Positions 52,605 to 62,245 are shown, numbered from the stretch's first letter. The stretch is DNA of 64,000 bases from an uncultured Bacilli bacterium (GCA_934098505.1 CAKOOR010000001.1:310001-374000), one strand, 5' to 3'. Program-made: numbers and translations. The notes: generated by a model not told the origin, from the sequence alone.

Positions 52605-54491
52605 TTAAGTATTTGCAAACAAATAATTAGTTATTTCTTTACTAATTAAGCGATGTAAAGGTGCATTGTATTTAACTTTGGCATTTTCAATTGATATGTT
52701 AGGATTCATAATAACCATTGAATACTTAGGATCATCTTTAGGCATGAAAACAGCAAAGGTTGTATTGATAGTCGTTATATCTTTGCTATAGTAGCTTTGC
52801 GCTGTACCAGTTTTACCAGCGGCTTTTAAATTTCTATCAACATAATTATTAGCCGTTCCTCCATTTACTACTTGATAAAAGCCCTCTTTAATTCGTTTGA
52901 AGCCGTCTTTATCTAAAGAAACGGTGTTTAAAATTTCACTATCCTTCTGAACGAAAGACATACGATAACGAATACCAGAGTTAGCAATAGTGTTAATATA
53001 ATTTAAAATTTGCAAAGGAGTATAAGTATCATACTGCCCAATTGCTAAATTAAGATAAAGATCACTAGAAATAGTTTTTCCTTTAATACCAATATTTTCT
53101 TTAGGAAAATCAATACCGGTACTACTACCAAGACCAAACTGAGCAAAAATATCACGATATCTATTAAAATCGTTTACTGTTACTGGTAAATCCATATTAT
53201 ATTTATAAGTATTACCGGTAAGTTTAATCGCAGTCATAAATTGATAATAATTACTAGATTGTTTTAAAGCAGTAATATCATCTAAATAGCCTAAATTCTT
53301 AAAGGAGCATTTTTCAGGAACATAATGAATTTTAACACAACCGTCTTTGATTCTTTTACCTTTTGTAATGACATTATTTAAATAGCCCACTGTATTGGAA
53401 GCGCCTTTGATAACCGAACCGACAGTGTAACTGGTTAACATAATATTACTACTAACATCACTAAAATTATTACCGGCAAGTTTTAAACCACTAATGGCTA
53501 TAATTCCCCCTGTGTTAGGATTACTAATAATGCTATAATTAGTATCAAAATAATCGGTATTTTTCATTTTTTTAACTTTTAACATATTTTCTTTTTGAAT
53601 TTCTACTAATTTTTTCTGAATATCTAAATCTAGATTTAAAACAATATCTTTACCCTTCATACCAGGAGTCACTAGTTCTAAAGAATTATCCTCTTTTAAA
53701 ACATATTTATTTCTAGTCCCATGTAAAGTTTCTTCGTAATAAGATTCCAAACCGGATATTCCTACTAAAGTATCATTTAAGTAACCTTTTTCTTTGTAGT
53801 AATCATAATTTTCTTTTTGAATTTGACCAATACTACCAATGATTGTAGGAATTATATTATATAAATTAACACGGCTATAGGTGTAATCACACGTTAAACC
53901 GGTTATATTATATTCTAAAATTTGCATACAAAGTTTATCACTAACGTTATTTAATATTTTTTTAGTATCATAATAATAACCATTAGTCATTAAATAATAA
54001 GTATGAATAGCTATTCTTTCTTTTAAGGAATATTTATTTATTTCTTGGTCTATTCGGTTAAATTTTAGATTGTAAATATCATCACTACTTAGACTACGAT
54101 ACTTTATTTGCTCTTTATCTTCTTTTGTTAGTAAATAATCAGTATTTTCAGTTAAAAGATAAAATTTTTTTAATTCTTTTGGTGATGCTTCTTCGGTCAA
54201 ATTAAGAATACTTATTAATTTGGTTGCTAAGGTAATTAAGTAATCAGTAGTAGGGTTATTGATAAGTCTAAATGTTATAACATTATTTTTTTTATTATCA
54301 ACCAGAACTCGTCCTTTATTGTCTAGTATTCTTCCTCTTTCTTCTTTTATATCATAAACATATTTAGTACTAACTTTAGAGTATTCTTCTAAATAATAAG
54401 TATTATTTTTAAAGCGCAAATCATAAAAACGGTAAGAAAAAAGACCAAATATCAGAAGTAAGAAAAGAAATAATATTACTTTTTTTTGCAT
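52605..54491 (-). CDS. Class B penicillin-binding protein (PBP2/PbpA type)
   Basis: A membrane anchor (residues 4-20) and the dimerisation part EERGRILDNKGRVLVDN. The transpeptidase motifs are YTVGSVIKGASNT (SxxK, here SVIK), KQSSNYYQF (SxN) and AAGKTGTAQSYY (KTG). No PASTA domain, unlike the other PBP. This suggests the elongation PBP of the rod system. 628 residues. GGTGG ribosome site. An rpmG-pbp arrangement as in Bacillus. Confidence 0.92.
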   Translation of the reverse strand: MQKKVILFLFLLLIFGLFSYRFYDLRFKNNTYYLEEYSKVSTKYVYDIKEERGRILDNKGRVLVDNKKNNVITFRLINNPTTDYLITLATKLISILNLTEEASPKELKKFYLLTENTDYLLTKEDKEQIKYRSLSSDDIYNLKFNRIDQEINKYSLKERIAIHTYYLMTNGYYYDTKKILNNVSDKLCMQILEYNITGLTCDYTYSRVNLYNIIPTIIGSIGQIQKENYDYYKEKGYLNDTLVGISGLESYYEETLHGTRNKYVLKEDNSLELVTPGMKGKDIVLNLDLDIQKKLVEIQKENMLKVKKMKNTDYFDTNYSIISNPNTGGIIAISGLKLAGNNFSDVSSNIMLTSYTVGSVIKGASNTVGYLNNVITKGKRIKDGCVKIHYVPEKCSFKNLGYLDDITALKQSSNYYQFMTAIKLTGNTYKYNMDLPVTVNDFNRYRDIFAQFGLGSSTGIDFPKENIGIKGKTISSDLYLNLAIGQYDTYTPLQILNYINTIANSGIRYRMSFVQKDSEILNTVSLDKDGFKRIKEGFYQVVNGGTANNYVDRNLKAAGKTGTAQSYYSKDITTINTTFAVFMPKDDPKYSMVIMNPNISIENAKVKYNAPLHRLISKEITNYLFANT

Positions 54492-54552
54492 AAAACCACC
54501 ATTATTAGTATAGTTAGGGACTCAAAAATCATACTATTAATGAGGTGGTATT

Positions 54553-54816
54553 TTGTATAGTTTAGTAGAAGGTGTTGTAAACAAATTATCTTTAAATGAT
54601 GTTTTTAGTTTTGCTAAGAAAAATAGTGTTAATCTTTCTAATGATGAAGCTAACTTTATTTTAAATTTTTTAAAAAATAATTGGTATAGTTTATTAAAAA
54701 GCCAAAATATAGAAATTTTAAATAATTATAAAAGTAATTTTAGCCAGGAAAATTTTGGGAAAATCAAAGAATTATTAGAATATTATAAGAATCGCTATGG
54801 CCGACTTTTTCGCTAA
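54553..54816 (+). CDS. Small helical protein, DUF2624-like
   Basis: 87 residues. VVNKLSLNDVFSFAKKNSVNLSNDEANFILNFLK (in two parts) resembles the YqfT/DUF2624 pattern in which a helical start is followed by AKxxxIxxxxxEA. The start is TTG at 54553, five bases after AGGTGG. Divergent from the PBP gene. Function unknown. Confidence 0.6.
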   Translation: MYSLVEGVVNKLSLNDVFSFAKKNSVNLSNDEANFILNFLKNNWYSLLKSQNIEILNNYKSNFSQENFGKIKELLEYYKNRYGRLFR

Positions 54817-54908
54817 GCTTAAGTAGAAAAAAATTCAAAAGAATATGCAGATTAAGAAAAATTTTGGCGGTAAATTTAGTCAAATAAAGAACAACTTTTT
54901 TAAACTTA

Positions 54909-54947
54909 AAAATGCTACTTTTAGTATGTACTAACTAGCAGCATTTT
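54909..54947. terminator. Bidirectional terminator, DUF2624-like gene / trxA
   Basis: An 8-bp stem (AAAATGCT 54909-54916 with AGCATTTT 54940-54947) encloses an inner palindrome TTAGTATGTACTAA. T-rich ends on both strands. Confidence 0.7.
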
Positions 54948-54949
54948 CT

Positions 54950-55234
54950 TTATTTTAAAAATTCAGTTAAATCTTCTTTGGTCATAAAGCCTACATTTTT
55001 AGCAACAGCTTTTCCATCTTCAAAAATCATCAAGGTTGGAATAGACATGATACCAAACTTTCTAGCAATTTCAGGATAGTTATCGACATTTACTTTTAAG
55101 ATATCAGCATTCATCGTTTCTAAAACTGTTCCCATCATTTTACAGGGACCACACCAATCAGCATAGAAATCAACTAGTATTCTTCCTCTTTTTATTTCTT
55201 CATCAAAATTATCTTTTTCTAAATATTTAATCAT
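54950..55234 (-). CDS. trxA: Thioredoxin
   Basis: Thioredoxin fold with FYADWCGPCKMMG active site, VDNYPEIARKFGIMSIPTLMIFEDGK with the cis-Pro. 94 residues, slightly short at the N-terminus. It reduces disulfides in cytoplasmic proteins. AAAGGAGT ribosome site. Confidence 0.95.
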   Translation of the reverse strand: MIKYLEKDNFDEEIKRGRILVDFYADWCGPCKMMGTVLETMNADILKVNVDNYPEIARKFGIMSIPTLMIFEDGKAVAKNVGFMTKEDLTEFLK

Positions 55235-55324
55235 AATATTGTACTCCTTTATTTATTATTATACTCTCTTTTTTATTTTTATACTGTTTTATAATTTTTA
55301 AGCCTAATCTTTTTATTTACTTAA

Positions 55325-56041
55325 TTAATCGTTCTTTTTAATAGAATCTAAAATAGTTTGAGCGTTTGGTATTTCAATTTTTTTCTTACTTATTAATTTT
55401 TTAGCTTGTTCTTTAGAGATTACATTATATTTAATTAAAATTTCAAAAGTTTTAGCATTATAGCCGTCTTTATCATTTTTATAAGTATTACTTAATTCTA
55501 ATATTTCATCAATAGCAGCTTTTGGTTCTTTAAATTGTTCTGTTAAAATTGGTGTATTATTTAAAATATTGGTAGCTAAACTAGAATCTTTAATAAGAAA
55601 GGCGGTATTAGAAAAACAGTTTAACATGAAAAGACCAGCAAATATTATAACATAGTATTCAATAAAACCAAAGAAAAGGCCAAGAATTTTAGAAAACAAG
55701 CCAAAGACAATTGTTAAGCGCAAGATGCTTTCTAAAATGCCACTAGCAAAGATTACGACTTTTAGTAAAATTTCTAAAATAGCAAAGACTATTAAAAAGG
55801 CTATTCCTTCATAAATTAGGACATTAAAGGCAGTAACGCCGGCTAACTCGCCTCCAAAATTAAAAAATGGTAAATGTAAATATAAAAATTCAGAAATCGG
55901 ATTTTTTAATTGAAAAGCTAAAAAAATAATTAATAATGTTCCAAAGAAGGAAACAGCACTTTTAATAACTCCGGCTTTAAAACCAAAAACAGCTCCAAAT
56001 AAAAGTAAAACAATTATTATTGCATCAAGTATACTAACCAT
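55325..56041 (-). CDS. cvpA: CvpA-family membrane protein
   Basis: Four hydrophobic helices. ILDAIIIVLLLFGAVFGFKAGVIKSAVSFFG at the start matches the CvpA family, and AIDEILELSNTY follows. 238 residues. It is divergent from rnhC, its usual neighbour in Firmicutes (as cvpA/yshB and rnhC). Function of bacterial homologues is uncertain; some affect envelope stress. ATG at 56041 after GAGGAG. Confidence 0.8.
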   Translation of the reverse strand: MVSILDAIIIVLLLFGAVFGFKAGVIKSAVSFFGTLLIIFLAFQLKNPISEFLYLHLPFFNFGGELAGVTAFNVLIYEGIAFLIVFAILEILLKVVIFASGILESILRLTIVFGLFSKILGLFFGFIEYYVIIFAGLFMLNCFSNTAFLIKDSSLATNILNNTPILTEQFKEPKAAIDEILELSNTYKNDKDGYNAKTFEILIKYNVISKEQAKKLISKKKIEIPNAQTILDSIKKND

Positions 56042-56082
56042 CAATAAATCAACTCCTCTACTTTAAGTATATACTAATTAAT

Positions 56083-56111
56083 TTGAAAAAGAAAGTCAAA
56101 TATGTTAAAAT
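56083..56111 (+). promoter_or_regulatory. Promoter of rnhC
   Basis: TTGAAA (56083-56088), a 17-bp spacer and TAAAAT (56106-56111). Start near 56118, so the ATG at 56102 is excluded as initiator. Confidence 0.7.
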
Positions 56112-56131
56112 TTTTAGTAGTGAGGTGCTTT

Positions 56132-57073
56132 ATGACTATTGTATTTAAGCTTAGCGATAACCTCAAAAGTATGGTTATCAAATATTATGAAAAGTATATG
56201 CCTTTGAAAACACCACCTTATGCGGTTTTTCAAGTAAAAAATTATGATACAACAATTACACTTTATGAATCAGGCAAAATTATGTTTCAAGGTTTATCGG
56301 CAGATATTGAGGCATCATTATGGATTGAACAAGAGCGTATAAAAAATAAACGTTATATTGAAATTACTGGTAAGGATAAGAAAAGTTCTACAGACCCAAA
56401 AAACAATAAGACTTTTAACAAATACCATAATATGGCAACAATTGGCAGTGATGAGGTTGGAACCGGCGATTATTTTGGTCCGATTGTTGTAAGTGCCACT
56501 TATGTTGCCAAGGAAAATATTGATTTTTTAATGAATCTTGGAGTTAGGGATAGTAAAAAAATAACCGATGCAAAGATTATTGAAATAGCGCCCGCTATTA
56601 TTAAGAAGATTCCTTATGTAACTTATGTCTTGGATAATGATTCTTATAACAAATTACCTTTGGAAGATAAAAATATGAATAAGATTAAAGCTATATTACA
56701 TAATAAAGTTTTAGTATCTTTATTAAAAAAGGATAATTTTGCTTATGATGCAATCGTAATCGACCAATTTGTCTATCCCCAAAAGTTTTACGAACATATA
56801 AACCAAGCAAAAGAGAAAATAACTAATGTTACTTTTATGACTAAAGCGGAAGATCAAGTTTTATCAGTAGCTTGTGCTTCTATTATAAGCCGTTATATTT
56901 TCTTAAAGGAAATGAAAAAAATAAGTGCTGATATTGGCGAACCGGTCATTTTAGGAGCCAGTGATAAAGTTGACTTACTTGCTAAAAGAATTCTTGATAC
57001 TAAAGGAGAAGCTTTTCTAAAACATTATGTTAAATGGAATTTTAAAAATACAGAAAAAATCAAAAATATTTAA
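56132..57073 (+). CDS. rnhC: Ribonuclease HIII
   Basis: An N-terminal substrate-binding TBP-like domain (residues 1-85; APPYAVFQVKNYDTTITLYESGK in part) precedes the type 2 RNase H core: TIGSDEVGTGDYFGPIVVSA with the catalytic Asp and Glu, RDSKKITDAKI, DAIVIDQFVYPQKF, and KAEDQVLSVACASIISRY. It removes RNA from RNA-DNA hybrids. 313 residues. I chose the ATG at 56132 because GAGGTG precedes it and the ORF start at 56102 lies in the promoter. Confidence 0.96.
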   Translation: MTIVFKLSDNLKSMVIKYYEKYMPLKTPPYAVFQVKNYDTTITLYESGKIMFQGLSADIEASLWIEQERIKNKRYIEITGKDKKSSTDPKNNKTFNKYHNMATIGSDEVGTGDYFGPIVVSATYVAKENIDFLMNLGVRDSKKITDAKIIEIAPAIIKKIPYVTYVLDNDSYNKLPLEDKNMNKIKAILHNKVLVSLLKKDNFAYDAIVIDQFVYPQKFYEHINQAKEKITNVTFMTKAEDQVLSVACASIISRYIFLKEMKKISADIGEPVILGASDKVDLLAKRILDTKGEAFLKHYVKWNFKNTEKIKNI

Positions 57074-57171
57074 AGTAGTTATTTCTAAATAAATATTTAT
57101 TTGGAGTACGCTTTTTTATATTAATTTTTTTCTATTTTATATTTATTGTTTTAAGCTTAGGAAACAAAATA

Positions 57172-57215
57172 AAAAGTGTTATCTCGTTATTTTTAATAAT
57201 AATGGTTACACTTTT
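57172..57215. terminator. Bidirectional terminator, rnhC / TPR gene
   Basis: AAAAGTGT (57172-57179) pairs with ACACTTTT (57208-57215), with inner CGTTATT/AATAATG pairing. T run follows on the plus side. Confidence 0.75.
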
Positions 57216-57216
57216 T

Positions 57217-58620
57217 TTATTTGAATAAACTTTTAATCAAAGACATTTGAGCTTTAAAAGAATTATTATTTAGATAAGTATCTACTTGCTCTTGACTAAC
57301 AATTTTAATTTCAATAATACTTTTAGTATCTTTTATGGTGGATATAACAAAGCACATATTTTTTAATTTAGCATTTTTAGGCTGAACAAAATAATTATCA
57401 TAATAACTTCCATAGTAACTAGGTGTATACATTAATATAGATTTTTCTAAATCCTCGGTAATAAGAGAACTAACTTCAATATTTTGATTATTTTCGAAGT
57501 TATAGATACGAATTGCACGATTATAAACCTTTTCTAAGTTCTGATTAATTATTTGCTCTTCTCTATCATTTAAATTACGATAGTCTAAGCCAGGAAAGAA
57601 TATGTTATATTCCTTGCTAAGATATAGTAAACAAGGACGATATTTAATTAATAATTCGGAATTTCCAATAATTTTATTACCTATTGCAAGGGCTTTAGTT
57701 TCATCAAAATGCATGGCACTTCTTAAAGCATAAATAAAGCAAACATCAAAGGTGGCACTAGCTTTCATACTGGCTTCGTAGGCTTTGACATAATTTTTCT
57801 CGGCATAATAAATTTTGCCTAGTATTAAATTAGCATAATTGCTTTTGGATTGACTTTTGGCTAATGGTTCTAGAGCAATAATTGCTTTATGGAAATTACC
57901 AAGAAGAGCATAAATGATTCCTATTTTTTCGCGGGCAGTATGCGATATTTTTATATTAGAACTTTTTAGATTATCCTGAAAAAAACTTAAAGCTAGGGGA
58001 TAATTTTCTTCTAAGACAGCAATGTTACCATAACATTTATTTAACTCATCTTTATCTCTTTGGTTTTGAATTTTGATATTTTTTAAAATAGTCTTAGCCT
58101 CTTCTAATTTTAATTCTTTTGTAAGAGCTTTAGCAATACCAAAATAAGCGATATTTTCATTTCGAACAAACTTTTGCTTGTTTGGCTGGCTTTGATTTAA
58201 TTTTAAAATTTTATAATAATAATGTTTGGCTTTACTTTGCATAATTGGTTCATTTTGGCTTAAATAATAGTTAGCAATTTCAGTTAATAATTTAATATCA
58301 CGATAAATATATTTTAAGGCCTTTTTATAGAAATACATCATTTTTTCTGGCTCACCTTGATTACGATAATAGTAGCCAAATTCTACGTAGGCTTTGCCTT
58401 TAAAACTGCTACTTCCATAAGCTACTACAAAAGAAAAGTAAAAATAAATTTCATAAACAGGAGCATTCATAATACTAGCTATTTTTTCTAGATAATAAGC
58501 GGCTTCGACTTTTTCGTTTAAAGTACCATTATTAAACCATTTTTTTAATTCCGCTGTTGCTAATTGAATATTTTTTTCTTTATAAAGCTGTCCTGCTAAT
58601 TCTAAATTCTTATTAAACAT
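57217..58620 (-). CDS. TPR-repeat protein with unknown C-terminal domain
   Basis: About 9-10 tetratricopeptide-like helix pairs fill residues 10-310 (KAYVEFGYYYRNQGEPEKMM, ALGNFHKAIIALEPLAKSQ). The last 150 residues form a domain of its own: YNIFFPGLDYRNL, EEQIINQNLEKVYNRAIR, then ISTIKDTKSIIEIKIVS. No signal or membrane helix, so likely cytoplasmic. The ATG at 58620 is preferred over TTG at 58638. A tandem paralog follows upstream (58708-60127). No function known; TPR proteins serve as scaffolds. 467 residues. Confidence 0.65.
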   Translation of the reverse strand: MFNKNLELAGQLYKEKNIQLATAELKKWFNNGTLNEKVEAAYYLEKIASIMNAPVYEIYFYFSFVVAYGSSSFKGKAYVEFGYYYRNQGEPEKMMYFYKKALKYIYRDIKLLTEIANYYLSQNEPIMQSKAKHYYYKILKLNQSQPNKQKFVRNENIAYFGIAKALTKELKLEEAKTILKNIKIQNQRDKDELNKCYGNIAVLEENYPLALSFFQDNLKSSNIKISHTAREKIGIIYALLGNFHKAIIALEPLAKSQSKSNYANLILGKIYYAEKNYVKAYEASMKASATFDVCFIYALRSAMHFDETKALAIGNKIIGNSELLIKYRPCLLYLSKEYNIFFPGLDYRNLNDREEQIINQNLEKVYNRAIRIYNFENNQNIEVSSLITEDLEKSILMYTPSYYGSYYDNYFVQPKNAKLKNMCFVISTIKDTKSIIEIKIVSQEQVDTYLNNNSFKAQMSLIKSLFK

Positions 58621-58661
58621 ATTATTTTTTCTAATCAATTTATAACTGATTAATTCCTTTC
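58621..58661 (-). promoter_or_regulatory. Hairpin-spaced ribosome binding site of the TPR gene
   Basis: GAAAGGA (58655-58661, minus strand), then TTAATCA and TGATTAG can pair (7 bp, one G-U, 9-nt loop), then about 10 nt to the ATG. Linear spacing is 34 nt. Alternatively the TTG at 58638 is used with 16-nt spacing. Confidence 0.45.
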
Positions 58662-58707
58662 TAATTGATGTAATAATTATTTCTTATTAATATTTTAAAT
58701 TAATTAA

Positions 58708-60127
58708 TTATCTAAATAGTTTACGAACATTCTCATCATTTTTTATCGTGGATGATGGCGTAAATTTTTCTAATTCTATTTTGCTTTTTGCTGTTATTTC
58801 GATGGGAGTCTTGCTATTTTTGTAGGTAATAACTACGAGATAATCTTTATAATCTAGCGCTAGGAATGGAATATTGATAATATAGGTGTCGTAAATTGAA
58901 CCAGCAATATACGTGACGTTTTCTAAATCATTAGCATTCTCTAAACATTTTTTTATAAGTCCATTATAAACATAATCCCAATTATATCCTTCTCGGTAAT
59001 TTAATAGACAGCAAAAACTAGCGTTATTTTTTACTTTTTCCTCATCATATCTAATTAATTCCTCAGCTACTAATGGCATATTTTTATAGTCAATACCTGG
59101 AAAAGCAATATTAAATTTTTTCATGAGATAGATGGCATAATTTAAGTATTTTGAAGAATCGACTTTAACCAAGATGAGTTTACTGATCGTTTTTATAGCT
59201 AAAATTTCATCAAAGTACATAGCACATTCTAAAGCATCAAGTAAGTATTTTGGCTCTTTAAGATAAGATGTTATAAAGACGATATGCTTCTTGATATTTT
59301 TCATCTTGCTTATAAATGGTAGCTAAAGCAACACAGCCGGCTCTAGTAAGAGGCATTCTAAAAAATTCATAAGCTTTATTATTTTCTTTGATATTGGGTT
59401 CAATAGCTTTTATAATGGCTATTTTTTCTTTAGTAGATTTTCTAACAAAAGGAATATCACTATTTAAGCTGAGGCTCAATTTTGCAATGGCTTTTTGATA
59501 TTGTTCATAGTAAAAAAATAAGTTGGCCTCTAAATTATTTTTTAACTCTATATCACGTTTGCTAAGAGGCTCTACTTGAGCTAAATATTTTTTAAATAAT
59601 GGAATGTTATTCTGACGGAAACTAATTTTAGCTAAGCCTAAGTAAGCAATATTATGACTAATCTGTTTTTTCTTACCGTTTGAATAAAACATTTTATCAT
59701 CTAGTAAACGTAAGTACAAAGATTGAGCATTAGCCATATCTTCTAATTTCAAATAAAGATTAGCTAAAGCAGTCAAAACATAGGCATCATCAGGAAATAT
59801 TTCTAAGCATTTATTATATAATTTGATTGCTTCCGGAAGATTCTTTTGCAAACGATTTTTAGTAGCTAGCTCAAAATAAGCTTGTTCACGTTGAAATGTA
59901 TTGCCATAGTAAATAACATAGTTCATATAATTTTCACCACTAATACAAGTTTCTTTACTATTACGGAAGGCAATTTTACCTAAATAAAGATTAGCCTCTA
60001 CTTTTTCATTATTAGCTTCCGATGTAGCCACTTCCAAGAACTCTAAACGTGCTAAATCATACTGCTTTTTTTTAAATAATTCAATTCCTAAATCTAAGGA
60101 AGAAGTTTCTACATTTTCTATATCCAT
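58708..60127 (-). pseudogene. TPR paralog broken by a frameshift
   Basis: Two frames overlap around 59258-59304. The upstream one (ATG at 60127) encodes the TPR part, ending KQDEKYQEAYRLYNILS. The downstream one encodes YLKEPKYLLDALECAMYFDE, then FNIAFPGIDYKNM and IYDTYIINIPFLALD, which align with AMHFDE, YNIFFPGLDYRNL and ISTIKDTKSI of the intact paralog at 57217-58620. One joined product would need a skip of one base near 59280 (ATCTTATCTTAA). The break may be a sequencing error, a real pseudogene or a programmed shift. Promoter and ribosome site (GGGG) are intact, and the C-terminal half keeps an open frame, which argues against long decay. Confidence 0.7.
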
Positions 60128-60157
60128 TTTTATGTACCCCATTTCAGTTGGAATTAT

Positions 60158-60187
60158 AGTATAAATGATACATTTAACTAATGTCAA
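60158..60187 (-). promoter_or_regulatory. Promoter of the frameshifted TPR gene
   Basis: On the minus strand TTGACA (60182-60187), 18-bp spacer, TATACT (60158-60163). Start near 60151 rules out the ATG-like starts further upstream and supports the ATG at 60127. Confidence 0.75.
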
Positions 60188-60341
60188 TGGGCAAAACGTT
60201 TTTTAAAAGATTAAAAAACAAAAAGAATTATAATTGATATTTTATATAGAATAATTATCCGTATTATCTATTTTATTTAGTAATATTTGGTCATTAATCA
60301 AAAACTCATGCATAAATTATTTTAGAAGGGTGAATAATGTT

Positions 60342-60854
60342 ATGAATTATAGAGAAATTGTTACCAAAGCAGTTATTGCTAAGGGAAAGAAAAATAGTAC
60401 AAATAATTATACACTACAAACAGAGGAAACTCCTAATACAATTCTAGGTTGTTGGGTTATTAACCATACTTTTAATGGTACTAATTTAGGAAATAAAGTT
60501 TTAGTAAACGGCAATTTTGATGTTAATGTTTGGTACTCTTATGATAATGATAGCAAGACTGCTGTTAGTACTCAGAAATTTAGCTATACTGATACCATGC
60601 GAATGGATGTTGATGAGGCTAGTGGCAGCAATGAGGTTATTGTTAAAAGCATTCAGCAGCCAACCGTTAGTGATGTTAGTATCAAAGATGGTATTGTTAA
60701 TTTAAATATCACTAAAGAGTTAGGAATTGAAATTGTTGGGGATACAAAAATTAAAGTACCGGTTGAGGAGCTAGATGATGATTATGTTGAACTTACTGAC
60801 GATGAAGATACTATTGAAAATGTCGATAAAGTCGATACCAATTATCTAAAATAA
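60342..60854 (+). CDS. cotE: Outer spore coat morphogenetic protein CotE-like
   Basis: MNYREIVTKAVIAKGKK matches the CotE start (YREIITKAVVAKGRK in Bacillus). ILGCWVINHTFNGTNLGNKV and GNFDVNVWYSYDNDSKTAV match ILGGWIINHKYD and GYYDVNVWYSY. Later VIVKSIQQPTVSDVSI and LGIEIVGDTKIKV align with VLQQPN and VVGETKV. The acidic tail is also typical. CotE is a coat-assembly scaffold so far tied to endospore formers of the Bacilli. 170 residues; ATG at 60342 after AAGGG. It lies away from mutS, its Bacillus neighbour. Confidence 0.88.
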   Translation: MNYREIVTKAVIAKGKKNSTNNYTLQTEETPNTILGCWVINHTFNGTNLGNKVLVNGNFDVNVWYSYDNDSKTAVSTQKFSYTDTMRMDVDEASGSNEVIVKSIQQPTVSDVSIKDGIVNLNITKELGIEIVGDTKIKVPVEELDDDYVELTDDEDTIENVDKVDTNYLK

Positions 60855-60883
60855 CATTTGGTTTAATAGCCAATTGTTTTTTT
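60854..60883 (+). terminator. Terminator after cotE
   Basis: A stem of 8 of 9 pairs (60854-60862 with 60869-60877) is followed by seven T. The stem overlaps the cotE stop. Confidence 0.7.
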
Positions 60884-60993
60884 AATTTTAAATGCAAAAA
60901 TAGTTTGAATTTTTTGTGAAATCTTTTCGTAAATTATAGGCGAAAAAAAAAGATTATGATACAATAATAACTAATTGCAGTTAGGAGAGAAAA

Positions 60994-62184
60994 ATGAACA
61001 TTTATAGAATATTACAGCGCTGTTTAAATAATAATAAAAATTTAGAAATAAAAATATTTAATAAATATCAAACTTATTCTTTCTATATGATTAATAGCTT
61101 GGGAAAATATTACTTATTTTTTAATGAAGATTTAATCGATGTTTTGACATTTTGCAGTTATATTTTGGCATTTGAAATTCTTATCTCAACTGATACTTTT
61201 CTTTATAGTGATTGTTTTTTAGATTATGGTATGGATTTTTCTATAAGTACAAAATCAAATGCCTTAATTAGTACTGATAGTTCTTCACTAGGCATAAAAG
61301 CCAATGACTTAGAACTTACTATTAAAAATTGTTATCGAAATTTTTGCCAATTTAATAATATTTTAACTTTTCCTAAAAAAGCCAAGATTGAAGATATTAA
61401 ACAACATATTTATAAGATATTGACCAATTTTAAAATGGAAAAACCAATTCTACTATCAGATTATAATTTTTTTCATCTTCTGGCTAATAAAATAACTGAT
61501 AATTTTAGTATATCAAGAAATAATTTGATTGAGTTATTTGCCAATACTATGTTAAATAATCAAGATTTAGTAATACTTTTTAATTTAAAAAATGTTGATT
61601 ATAACGCTAAATTTTCTTTTACGAGCGCTAATAACTTACAAGTAGAAATAATGGTACAAAATGTTAATCATACTTATATTGGCCTCATGGCATTTGCCAT
61701 TCTTTATGCTCTTAGCGTTATTTATGATGAGGACTATGAGGATACCTTCTCTTTTCAGAAAGTATCTAGCTCTATTAAAAGAACAAATCGGCAAGTTTTT
61801 CTCAATGTTTGTCTTCTAAATGAACTAATAAATCAAAATAAAGAAAACAGTGCTGAACTTTTACAAACAGTTCATAATTATTATCAAAAAACAGGTATAG
61901 AACGGACTAATTTATTATTTTTATTTATGGACGTTGAAAAAGAAATTAAAGGCGACAGTGAATTTCAGGACTATACTCAAAATAAAGCAACTATGCAAAA
62001 TTGGATAAAAAAGAATGCTAATACATTGTTAGGAAAAGATAATGTTCACTATGAAAATAGTTCAAAAGCGGAATTTGAGCAAAATAAATCTTCTAAAAAT
62101 ATTAGCGAAAAAGAAAAAAAATTAACTAGAAAGCCCAAATTAATCTACTGGCCTACCGCCAATAATAATTTTGATAATAATTAA
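60994..62184 (+). CDS. Unknown soluble protein
   Basis: Not recognised. 396 residues. The start (YRILQRCLNNNKNLEIKIFN) and a Cys-bearing hydrophobic part follow (DTFLYSDCFLDYGMDFSIS). The end is a Lys/Glu-rich tail (SEKEKKLTRKPK). No clear signal or membrane helix, although residues 40-75 are hydrophobic. AGGAGAG ribosome site, TACAAT at 60960-60965 as possible -10. It follows the terminated cotE gene, so it is a separate unit. Possibly limited to related lineages. Confidence 0.55.
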   Translation: MNIYRILQRCLNNNKNLEIKIFNKYQTYSFYMINSLGKYYLFFNEDLIDVLTFCSYILAFEILISTDTFLYSDCFLDYGMDFSISTKSNALISTDSSSLGIKANDLELTIKNCYRNFCQFNNILTFPKKAKIEDIKQHIYKILTNFKMEKPILLSDYNFFHLLANKITDNFSISRNNLIELFANTMLNNQDLVILFNLKNVDYNAKFSFTSANNLQVEIMVQNVNHTYIGLMAFAILYALSVIYDEDYEDTFSFQKVSSSIKRTNRQVFLNVCLLNELINQNKENSAELLQTVHNYYQKTGIERTNLLFLFMDVEKEIKGDSEFQDYTQNKATMQNWIKKNANTLLGKDNVHYENSSKAEFEQNKSSKNISEKEKKLTRKPKLIYWPTANNNFDNN

Positions 62185-62195
62185 AAAATATAAAG

Positions 62196-62245
62196 ATAAC
62201 ACGTTTTGCTTGGGAAAGCTTTATCCCTAACGGTTCTCGTGTTAT
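62196..62245 (+). promoter_or_regulatory. Structured element upstream of the HIT gene
   Basis: ATAACACG (62196-62203) and CGTGTTAT (62238-62245) pair perfectly (8 bp), enclosing a second hairpin in which GGGA pairs with TCCC. It lies 10 nt before the GGAGG ribosome site. No strong T run follows, so it is not a clear terminator; a cis-regulatory leader is possible. Confidence 0.4.
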
